Shown one piece after another: positions 6,309 through 12,123 of a stretch of DNA of 12,123 nucleotides. Every line of letters starts with the position of its first letter. Position 1 is the first letter of the stretch. A model generated the notes under the pieces. It was not told where the DNA came from. It saw only the letters and a program-made list of their open reading frames with translations, and searched no databases. The translations under genes and the position numbers were made by a program. The DNA is taken from the NCBI GenBank assembly GCA_028571885.1, contig JAPVVU010000052.1:1-12123 (forward strand), written 5' to 3'. This DNA is from Gammaproteobacteria bacterium. GTDB lineage: Bacteria; Pseudomonadota; Gammaproteobacteria; GRL18.

Positions 6309-7487
6309 ATGAAAATCGGCACTCCTCTATCTCCCACAGGCACTCGGGTACTTTTCTGTGGCGGTGGTGAACTGGCTAAAGAAGTTGTTATTGAATTACA
6401 GCGATTAGGTGTTGAAGTGATTGTTGTGGATCGTTATGAGCATGCCCCGGCAATGCAGCTTGCTCATCGCAGTCATATCATTAATATGCTCGATGGCGCT
6501 GCACTGCGCAAGGTGATCGAAACAGAGCAGCCTCACTATATCGTGCCTGAAATTGAAGCCATTGCAACACAAACCTTAGTAGAACTTGAAGATGAAGGCT
6601 TTAATGTAATTCCTTCTGCTCGTGCGGCCAACCTGACCATGAACCGTGAAGGTATTCGCCGTTTGGCTGCCGAAGAGTTGCAGATAAGAACCTCTCCCTA
6701 TAAATTTGCTGAAACCAGGGAAGAATACCTCGCTGCTGTCAATGAAATTGGTATCCCTTGCGTTGTCAAACCTATTATGAGTTCTTCCGGCAAGGGTCAG
6801 AGTACCATAAAATCTGCTGGTGATATTGAGAAGACCTGGAAATATGCTCAGGAAGGTGGCCGCTCCGGTGAAGGTAAGGTTATTGTGGAAGGTTTTATCG
6901 ATTTTGATTATGAAATCACCCTGCTCACGGTTCGACATGCCAATGGGACTTCATTTTGCGAACCCATAGGTCATAAACAGATCGATGGTGATTATCGAGA
7001 GTCCTGGCAACCTCAGTCAATGAGTCAAAGCGCCAAAGAAAAGTCCATACAGATTGCACAGGCAGTGACTGATAACCTGGGTGGCTGGGGTCTGTTTGGT
7101 GTTGAATTATTTATTAAAGGTGATGAGGTCTACTTTAGTGAAGTATCACCCCGCCCGCATGACACGGGTCTGGTTACTCTGATCTCTCAGGATTTATCCG
7201 AATTTGCTTTGCATGCCAGAGCCATTCTGGGTCTGCCAATTCCCGGTATTCGGCAATATGGCCCAAGCGCTTCCGCTGTCATTCTGGTTAATGGTGAATC
7301 ATCTCAGGTTGAATTCGGTCATCTGGAAAACGTACTTGCAGAACCGGATACACAACTCAGATTATTTGGTAAACCCAAGGTGAAGACTCAGCGACGCATG
7401 GGCGTTGCTCTGGCACTGGATGAATCAATTGAGCAGGCTCGTGCAAAAGCAGTTCGCTCATCTGAAGCTGTTCATATCAATCTTTAG
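6309..7487 (+). CDS. purT: Formate-dependent phosphoribosylglycinamide formyltransferase (GAR transformylase 2)
   Basis: PurT makes formyl-GAR from GAR, formate and ATP, the third step of de novo purine synthesis, without a folate cofactor. The 392 residues equal the E. coli length. The N-terminal domain has the FCGGGELAKEV loop (residues 16-26), VDRYEHAPAMQLAH (about 41-54) and the PEIEAIAT segment. The ATP-grasp domain shows KPIMSSSGKGQS (about 154-165), VIVEGFIDFDYEITLL and EVSPRPHDTGLVTL (about 279-292), which supplies metal and nucleotide ligands. No key motif is missing. The ATG is preceded at a good distance by CAGGA (about 6298-6302). It is the only plus-strand gene, divergent from the DUF523-RND operon and convergent with the VTT gene 60 bases downstream. 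Between these two a short GC-rich hairpin can be drawn (AGGCG with CGCCT near 7485-7502), but without a proper U-tract. Confidence 0.98.
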   Translation: MKIGTPLSPTGTRVLFCGGGELAKEVVIELQRLGVEVIVVDRYEHAPAMQLAHRSHIINMLDGAALRKVIETEQPHYIVPEIEAIATQTLVELEDEGFNVIPSARAANLTMNREGIRRLAAEELQIRTSPYKFAETREEYLAAVNEIGIPCVVKPIMSSSGKGQSTIKSAGDIEKTWKYAQEGGRSGEGKVIVEGFIDFDYEITLLTVRHANGTSFCEPIGHKQIDGDYRESWQPQSMSQSAKEKSIQIAQAVTDNLGGWGLFGVELFIKGDEVYFSEVSPRPHDTGLVTLISQDLSEFALHARAILGLPIPGIRQYGPSASAVILVNGESSQVEFGHLENVLAEPDTQLRLFGKPKVKTQRRMGVALALDESIEQARAKAVRSSEAVHINL

Positions 7488-7547
7488 GCGTAATCCCCGC
7501 CTCATGCGCCTGCTTTTGGTGGTTACCCTGAGATGTCTCTGAATCGA

Positions 7548-8228
7548 TTATCGATGTACCCAGCGATGAATAATAAACCAGCTCAGCAGGCCAGCAAACA
7601 AAAATAATACCCACAAACTCAGTGGGATGGTGTTGATCTGATCACCTATTACAACCATAATAATAATTAGAGGTAATATCCCCAGGCCTGTTGTCCAGAG
7701 AAAAGTCCACCATTTCACATTCACCAGACCTGCCGCATAGTTAATCAAGTTAAAGGCAATAATCGGGATAAAGCGGCTAAAGAGTAATGAACCCGTGCCA
7801 TAATGCTGAGTCCAGTCATCCAGTTTATGTTGCTGCTGCTGGTTGAGCAATTTGATAACAAGGGGTTTGCCAAACTTTTTTGCTAAGGAAAAAGCCACAC
7901 AAGCCCCCATCATGGCTCCACTCCAGGTAATAACAACACCCCAAAAAGGACCATAAATCATACCATTGGCAATGGCGACAAATTCTGCTGGAAAAGGAAT
8001 AAAGGAATGTATGATCATAAGCCCCAGAGAAACCAGTACACCCCATTGTCCTGAAGCTCGTACCATTTGTAGTATTTCATCCAGAGAAAGATGAGGCCAC
8101 CCGGTTAATACCCCTGCGTTTTTTTGCAGCACCAATTCAATAAGTAACAAGCCCAGTAAAATCGCCAAAAGACATGCAAGAAAAATAAACAGTTTAAAAT
8201 TTAAACGACTGAATTTTGTTTTTAACAT
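7548..8228 (-). CDS. TVP38/TMEM64-type VTT-domain (DedA-related) inner-membrane protein
   Basis: This polytopic inner-membrane protein of about 226 residues carries the VTT/SNARE-associated domain. An N-terminal helix (LFIFLACLLAILLGLLLI) is followed by a reentrant region with IPFPAEFVAIANGMIYGP and GAMMGACVAFSLAKKFGK. Next comes the second half-signature SRFIPIIAFNLINYAAGL, then two C-terminal helices. The G-x-x-x-G-P, GA-x-x-GA and R-x-x-P-x-x-x-F-x-x-x-N-x-x-AG patterns are those of the family. Related DedA proteins move undecaprenyl phosphate or other lipids across the membrane; for TVP38-type bacterial proteins the cargo is unclear. I prefer the ATG at 8228 because GGAC sits just upstream of it. 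A longer form from TTG at 8264 has no visible ribosome site. It follows the transglycosylase gene by about 80 bases and may share its transcript. Confidence 0.9.
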   Translation of the reverse strand: MLKTKFSRLNFKLFIFLACLLAILLGLLLIELVLQKNAGVLTGWPHLSLDEILQMVRASGQWGVLVSLGLMIIHSFIPFPAEFVAIANGMIYGPFWGVVITWSGAMMGACVAFSLAKKFGKPLVIKLLNQQQQHKLDDWTQHYGTGSLLFSRFIPIIAFNLINYAAGLVNVKWWTFLWTTGLGILPLIIIMVVIGDQINTIPLSLWVLFLFAGLLSWFIIHRWVHR

Positions 8229-8309
8229 GTGCAGTCCAATAATAAGCTGCGTTATTTGTAGCAAAACAGGTTTAAATCAGGTAGCGTAGTAACGCACTCG
8301 ATAAGCAGC

Positions 8310-8906
8310 TCAGGATTTATTTAAATCAGCCTTCACTTGCATCAGCTCATCGATTCGGCGTATATAATGCCGCGTTTCAGACGGTGTAAAGGGTGATACT
8401 TTATCCCAGCTATTAATAGCTTCCGGCGCTTCATTTTTTTCATCTCTTAGTTTTTTTCGCGCTTTTAATACCCGATTAAAACCAGCATTATAACTGGCAA
8501 AGGTAAAATTCATTCGCTCATCAACAGAGATATCTTTTTTCTTCCAGCGCTTATAAAGCTGTCTATTATAATAAATCGCTGCGGCAATATTCCAGCGGGG
8601 TTCTTCAATTTTCCCCAAATTGGGCTTTTTCAGTAATATTTCTTTATAGGTCGAGGGCATTATCTGCATGATACCAATTGCACCTACTGTACTTTTCGCT
8701 TTTGGGTTCAGACCTGACTCCGCGATCCCCTGAGCTTTAAACCAGTGCCAGTCAACGCCAGGTCCAAAATAATGTTTGGTATTTTTCTTAAAATGACGAT
8801 CGTATTTACTGGTCCAGTACTTATGTTTAACGTGTTTATGAGAGCCCGCCAAAACAATTGCTGGTAACAAAATCAAAATAATCCACAAAAAACTGCGGCT
8901 GCGCAT
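8310..8906 (-). CDS. Small secreted lytic transglycosylase (SLT domain)
   Basis: This protein cleaves the MurNAc-GlcNAc bond of peptidoglycan, leaving a 1,6-anhydro end. It has 198 residues with a signal peptide at about 1-20 (LWIILILLPAIVLAG) and no lipobox Cys, so it should be soluble in the periplasm. A basic, His-rich segment follows (KHVKHKYWTSKYDRH). The SLT fold then shows AQGIAESGLNP with catalytic Glu63, GAIGIMQIMPSTY (75-87), NIAAAIYYNRQL and ASYNAGFNRV, the usual motifs of the family 1 type. It lacks any extra binding or regulatory domain, such as the amino-acid-binding part of MltF. The start ATG overlaps the DUF350 stop by one base (TAATG), so the two are translationally coupled. 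Confidence 0.92.
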   Translation of the reverse strand: MRSRSFLWIILILLPAIVLAGSHKHVKHKYWTSKYDRHFKKNTKHYFGPGVDWHWFKAQGIAESGLNPKAKSTVGAIGIMQIMPSTYKEILLKKPNLGKIEEPRWNIAAAIYYNRQLYKRWKKKDISVDERMNFTFASYNAGFNRVLKARKKLRDEKNEAPEAINSWDKVSPFTPSETRHYIRRIDELMQVKADLNKS

Positions 8907-9136
8907 TAATTTAATCCCAAACCAATAACGAGCCCTAGTGCTGTGCCAATACCAATAAACATGCCCATCAACATCAGACCCACAGCAATATTACCCTCAG
9001 CTAATTGATCAGGGATGCTGAAACTGACGATATGGCTGAATAATTTACAGCCGAACCACATAAAAAAGAGGGTCAGCAATCCGCCCATACAAGCGTATAG
9101 GACATTAAGAAACATAGGATCAATACTATCAGTCAT
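8906..9136 (-). CDS. DUF350 family small inner-membrane protein
   Basis: A protein of 76 residues with two hydrophobic segments, about 10-32 (NVLYACMGGLLTLFFMWFG) and 50-75 (VGLMLMGMFIGIGTALGLVI). Between them is a polar loop with the LAEGNIAVGL signature of the DUF350/YjfL family. The function of the family is not established. The start is the ATG at 9136, which has AGGA eight bases upstream. A GTG at 9142 in the same frame is too close to that site. It is the first gene of the DUF350-transglycosylase-VTT cluster and overlaps the transglycosylase gene by one base. Confidence 0.83.
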   Translation of the reverse strand: MTDSIDPMFLNVLYACMGGLLTLFFMWFGCKLFSHIVSFSIPDQLAEGNIAVGLMLMGMFIGIGTALGLVIGLGLN

Positions 9137-9162
9137 TACCACTTTCCTAAATATTTTTTATT

Positions 9163-9168
9163 ATTATA
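9163..9168 (-). promoter_or_regulatory. Candidate -10 box for the DUF350-transglycosylase cluster
   Basis: A perfect TATAAT on the minus strand lies 27 bases upstream of the DUF350 ATG. No good -35 hexamer lies 16-18 bases further up, so activator dependence or a chance match is possible. The rest of the 214-base gap 9137-9350 is AT-rich and shows no gene. Confidence 0.35.
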
Positions 9169-9350
9169 GAGGCGATACAATCAAGCAGCAGGATAAATTA
9201 CTTTAATTGTTGCCGTATTCTTTAGTTAAGACTAGTCAAAATTTTCAATAATTTCAATACAAACAACTTGTTTTATAAACAATTGGCCACTTTAACCTGG
9301 AATAATACTTTACTTACAGCATAGTATCGGTACTCATCTCCTGAAGATGA

Positions 9351-9614
9351 TTACTCTATGAATTTTAAGCCTATTCCTTTTGGATCAACACGTACTATTT
9401 TCATCTCAATAACAGGTGCTTCAAACGGTGTATCAATTAGCTGCACCTGCACTTGACTTCCAATAGGCGGTAAATCAGCCGCTGGTGAAAGGAGGTAAAT
9501 ACCGCCATCGGAAATATCATGGGTTTTAACTTCAATAGTACCCGTATCAGGATGAGTTAACTTAACTCTTGAGATTAACTTAGTACGGACATGCTGTCTG
9601 TTTTCTTCACTCAT
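9351..9614 (-). CDS. Single-domain PilZ protein (predicted c-di-GMP receptor)
   Basis: The 87 residues make up one PilZ domain and nothing else. Both c-di-GMP binding motifs are present: RQHVR (residues 6-10, R-x-x-x-R) and DISDGG (33-38, D-x-S-x-x-G). The closing GIGLKFIE matches the end of the domain. Intact motifs suggest real ligand binding, unlike the founding PilZ protein of type IV pili, which lacks them. It would be a cytoplasmic adaptor that changes partner activity on binding the second messenger; the partner is not evident. It lies about 50 bases after tsaB on the same strand and is probably co-transcribed. Its own ribosome site is weak. Confidence 0.92.
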   Translation of the reverse strand: MSEENRQHVRTKLISRVKLTHPDTGTIEVKTHDISDGGIYLLSPAADLPPIGSQVQVQLIDTPFEAPVIEMKIVRVDPKGIGLKFIE

Positions 9615-9665
9615 AATTTATTATATTTTCTCTTTTTATTTTATAAGGGATTAATTAAGAAAAGC

Positions 9666-10424
9666 TCATAGCTGTTTCTTAGGCTTTTTGGCAACATTAT
9701 CTCTTAAATATACAGGACTGACCTGCTCGGCACTGACCAGATTTTCATTTTCAGCCTCTTTAAGCGCCAGATATGCAATATCCTTTGCATGGGGATAAAA
9801 AGAATTATCATTTATTTCACCCTTATCAACCGCTGAGCAGCATTGTTTTGCAATAGATAAGAGTTGTTCAGTATAAACTGACCAGCCATTGCCCACCGTC
9901 ATCCAGCTGTTGTCGAGAGTAATTAAATCATCTAAAACTGATTCCAGCAGTTCTGGTTTCAGCACTTGTTCATGGCCGGTCAGCGTCATAAAACCATCTG
10001 TCATTTCATACGCAGCAAAGTAAATTTCATCCATTCTGGCATCATTTGCCACTAGTCGTTTATTGCTTTGCTCAGAACATTGCTCATAAAAACCATTGGC
10101 AGACAAAGAGCCCTGAGCAATAGCAGCCAGTGAAGAAATTTGCGCAACCGGCAGATCTGCACCATAAGCAATAGCCTGAATAACGCCAGTAGCGACTCGA
10201 ACGCCTGTAAATGCACCGGGCCCGCGTCCAAAGGCCAGAACATCAATTTGTTTGATATCATAACCCGCTTCATTCAAAACTGAATCAATCATGGGTAAAA
10301 TGAGTTGTGTATGTTGTCTGGGTGCAATTTCAAAGCGCTCAATACAGGAAAAGTCATGTTGATCCCCCTCAAATAACACGGTAGAGCAGGCATTGCTGGA
10401 AGTATCAAGAGCAAGTATTTTCAT
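9666..10424 (-). CDS. tsaB: tRNA threonylcarbamoyladenosine biosynthesis protein TsaB
   Basis: TsaB is the scaffold partner of TsaD and TsaE in transferring threonylcarbamoyl to A37 of ANN-decoding tRNAs (t6A). The 252 residues have the ASKHA-type opening LALDTSSNACSTVL, then PRQHTQLILPMID (about 35-47) and FGRGPGAFTGVRVATGVIQ (65-83), the most conserved TsaB block. SSLAAIAQG follows. The C-terminal half (residues 130-252) is variable, as usual, and ends in a basic KKPKKQL tail. Length is slightly above the approximately 230 of E. coli. It follows the helicase gene by 55 bases, the same order as yoaA-tsaB (yeaZ) in E. coli, which supports both calls. Confidence 0.96.
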   Translation of the reverse strand: MKILALDTSSNACSTVLFEGDQHDFSCIERFEIAPRQHTQLILPMIDSVLNEAGYDIKQIDVLAFGRGPGAFTGVRVATGVIQAIAYGADLPVAQISSLAAIAQGSLSANGFYEQCSEQSNKRLVANDARMDEIYFAAYEMTDGFMTLTGHEQVLKPELLESVLDDLITLDNSWMTVGNGWSVYTEQLLSIAKQCCSAVDKGEINDNSFYPHAKDIAYLALKEAENENLVSAEQVSPVYLRDNVAKKPKKQL

Positions 10425-10479
10425 GTATCAGGATTAAATTATATATTAAAAACAATATTCTAACAGAAAATATGATAAG

Positions 10480-12123
10480 TCATACCTTTGTCATGATTTC
10501 TGTTTTTGCATTATTTGAAGTATCCTTGAGAATGTTGTTGAATTTCATGGCAGAGAATTTTTTCTGCAATTGAGAAAAATCAGTTTCAATAGGCATTTCA
10601 GGTAAAGTTTTTCGCAGATAGTAGCCATAAGTTTTACTAAAAAGGCGTGGATCAGCTATCACCAGAATGCCGTAATCATCAATATCACGAATCAAACGCC
10701 CTACACCCTGCTTTAGAGCCATAGCTGCCTGTGGTAATTGATATTGGTAAAAAGCATTCAAGCCCTGCTGCTGCATCGAATTAATCCGCGTTTGCAGTAC
10801 TGGATCACCGGGTGATGCAAAGGGCAGCTTATCAATAACAACACAGGATAATGCCTGCCCTTTAACGTCAACACCTTCCCAAAAGCTGCTGGTGCCTAAC
10901 AAAATAGCTTTATTTGATTTTTTAAATTGATCCACCAGCTGCTGTTTTGGCGCATCACCCTGAACATAGAGTTGAAAGTCCATTGTTTGCAATATTTCTC
11001 TGGCTTCATGCATAGCACGATAGGAAGTAAACAAAATAAATGTTTTGCCTTCCAGCCATTCAACAATAGGTAGAATGGCCCGAATAAGAGATGATGTATA
11101 AAGTGCATCGCTGGGCAGTGGTAAGTTTTGCGGCGCATAAAGAATAGCCTGCTGACTAAAGTTAAAAGGACTCTCAAGCTTGATGACATCACAATCAATC
11201 AATGCCAGTTGACTGGCAAAATGGGCAAATAATGACTTATCCTGATTTTGCGGGTTTCTATCTGGCTCATGGCTGTTAATCTGCTCATGGCTGTTAGTCC
11301 GCTCATGGCTGTTCACGGTTAATGTCGCCGAAGTAAAAATCCAGCTTGAGGACGTTGAGTCAAGGTGCTGTTTAAATTCGTCACCAACCGTTAACGGCGT
11401 GAGTTGAATAGTAAAGGACTGACCTTTACACTCAAACCAATGGATCATACCTTCAGGTGTGCTTCCAGTGAGTTCATCAAAGCTGATTAATAACCGTTCA
11501 CTGCGTTTGAAACAGCTTTCCAGTTCGACACTATCGACAGCCAGTGATTCTAAAAATACTTTTAGTTTTCTCAGACCATATAATACTTCATCACACAGAG
11601 GCTTAACCGATGCACTTATCACTGACCAACTGCCTCGCTGCTTATATCGATTAAGCACCATGAACAGATCATCCAGCATTTTCCTGATGTCATCATTCAA
11701 AGCAATAAAACGTTCAACAGGTGCCGATGACTTTGCAATAAAACGTCGACTATCCTTTAATAATTCTTTTATTTGTCTTGAAGAAATTTGTCGTGAGAAA
11801 AAGCGCGATGCGATATCTGGTAATTGGTGTGCCTCATCAATAATATAGGTCTGAGCTGACGGCAGCAATTCGCCTAATGTATCGGTTTTTAATTTAAGAT
11901 CAGCCATAAGAAGGTGGTGATTAACAATAACAATATCTGCCTCAAAAGCCTGCTCTCTTGCTTTCAAAACATAACAGTCATTATGTACAGGACAGGCACT
12001 ACCAAGACAATTATCGCTCGTTGATGTGACAATCGGCCAGACAGGCGATTGTTCTTCAAGCGTATCAAATTCAGCAATATCGGCAAATTCTGTTTGCCCC
12101 AGATATTGCCTGATTACGAAGTC
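10480..12123 (-). CDS. yoaA: YoaA/DinG-family ATP-dependent Fe-S DNA helicase (N-terminus cut by window edge)
   Basis: The frame is open to the right edge: 547 codons are visible and the start with the Walker A motif lies outside. This is an XPD-like superfamily 2, 5'-3' helicase. In E. coli YoaA works with the clamp-loader subunit HolC at blocked replication forks. Upstream of the first internal TTG (11967) the frame reads DNCLGSACPVHNDCYVLKAR, with three Cys of the [4Fe-4S] domain. Then come IVNHHLL, the DEAH box IIDEAHQLP, and IFTSATLT. The second motor domain shows FILFTSYRA, GTSSFWEGVDVKG and the motif VI segment QGVGRLIRD, then ADPRLFSKTYG. Directly after TSATLT there is a Ser/His/Asn/Gln-rich insert with three NSHE repeats. 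Choice of YoaA over DinG rests on the tsaB neighbour. A shorter protein from TTG 11967 would lose the cluster and is unlikely. Confidence 0.93.
   Translation of the reverse strand, partial: DFVIRQYLGQTEFADIAEFDTLEEQSPVWPIVTSTSDNCLGSACPVHNDCYVLKAREQAFEADIVIVNHHLLMADLKLKTDTLGELLPSAQTYIIDEAHQLPDIASRFFSRQISSRQIKELLKDSRRFIAKSSAPVERFIALNDDIRKMLDDLFMVLNRYKQRGSWSVISASVKPLCDEVLYGLRKLKVFLESLAVDSVELESCFKRSERLLISFDELTGSTPEGMIHWFECKGQSFTIQLTPLTVGDEFKQHLDSTSSSWIFTSATLTVNSHERTNSHEQINSHEPDRNPQNQDKSLFAHFASQLALIDCDVIKLESPFNFSQQAILYAPQNLPLPSDALYTSSLIRAILPIVEWLEGKTFILFTSYRAMHEAREILQTMDFQLYVQGDAPKQQLVDQFKKSNKAILLGTSSFWEGVDVKGQALSCVVIDKLPFASPGDPVLQTRINSMQQQGLNAFYQYQLPQAAMALKQGVGRLIRDIDDYGILVIADPRLFSKTYGYYLRKTLPEMPIETDFSQLQKKFSAMKFNNILKDTSNNAKTEIMTKV
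11265..11318 (-). repeat. 18-base minisatellite, three units, inside the helicase gene
   Basis: Three tandem 18-base units (11265-11282, 11283-11300, 11301-11318) share the 13-base core GCTCATGGCTGTT and differ only in the last five bases. On the coding strand they give NSHE-Arg-Thr, NSHE-Gln-Ile and NSHE-Pro-Asp. The unit length keeps the frame. They sit in the loop after the TSATLT motif and before FAHFASQLAL, where relatives have a short linker. Confidence 0.88.

Noticed and set aside
7485..7518. Possible terminator after purT (AGGCG pairing with CGCCT)
   Set aside because: The stem is only 5 bp, begins in the stop codon region, has competing pairings and no U-tract directly after it.
7543..7555. 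Palindrome ATCGAT-T-ATCGAT over the VTT stop codon
   Set aside because: It is short, overlaps coding sequence in part, and has no context suggesting a binding site.
8229..8309. Inverted AGCTGC/GCAGCT and GCGT/ACGC pairs between the transglycosylase and VTT genes, as a possible repeat element
   Set aside because: The arms are only 4-6 bases, widely spaced, and not seen elsewhere in the window, so chance is sufficient.
10480..11967. Helicase as a complete short protein starting at TTG 11967
   Set aside because: The frame continues to the window edge and encodes the Fe-S cysteine motif upstream of that codon, so the gene is simply cut by the window.

Overview
The window looks like chromosome of a fairly AT-rich gammaproteobacterium. 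The evidence is the gene content (a PurT formyltransferase, a YoaA/DinG-type helicase directly upstream of TsaB as in E. coli, and RND efflux, PilZ and VTT-domain proteins). A gene cut off at the left edge encodes a secreted Gly/Tyr-rich protein resembling sulfur globule envelope proteins. If that call is right, the organism is probably a sulfur oxidiser that stores sulfur in periplasmic globules. The species cannot be named from the sequence alone. No tRNA, rRNA, CRISPR array, insertion sequence or phage gene was seen, and no gene-free stretch exceeds about 220 bases.

Layout. At 1-309 (minus) is the truncated sulfur-globule-like gene, behind a short intergenic region with a stem-loop. At 452-6122 (minus) is a compact operon read right to left: a DUF523/TudS-like Fe-S protein, an RND periplasmic adaptor, an RND inner-membrane transporter overlapping the adaptor by 4 bases, and a HIT-family nucleotide hydrolase 10 bases further on. 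A 186-base divergent region (6123-6308) carries a candidate promoter and a perfect 18-base dyad upstream of purT (6309-7487, plus), the only plus-strand gene. purT converges on a second minus-strand cluster (7548-9136): DUF350 membrane protein, lytic transglycosylase, VTT-domain membrane protein. At 9351-12123 is a third minus-strand cluster: YoaA/DinG helicase (running off the right edge), TsaB and a one-domain PilZ protein.

How the genes fit together. The RND pair is two parts of a tripartite exporter; no outer-membrane channel gene is present, so a shared TolC-like protein must be encoded elsewhere. The DUF350-transglycosylase-VTT cluster is an envelope set. The helicase and TsaB are housekeeping genes for DNA repair and the t6A tRNA modification.

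The most unusual feature is an in-frame segmental duplication inside the RND transporter. About 60 residues of the porter domain occur twice in tandem, about 79% identical by hand alignment, with many silent differences between the copies. Smaller in-frame repeats occur in three other genes: an 18-base unit three times in the helicase, a 15-base unit twice in the adaptor, and a GAT run plus a Gly-Tyr-Gln-Pro repeat in the sulfur globule gene. I did not find a clearly new multi-gene defence or metabolic system. The remaining genes belong to recognisable families in mostly ordinary arrangements.
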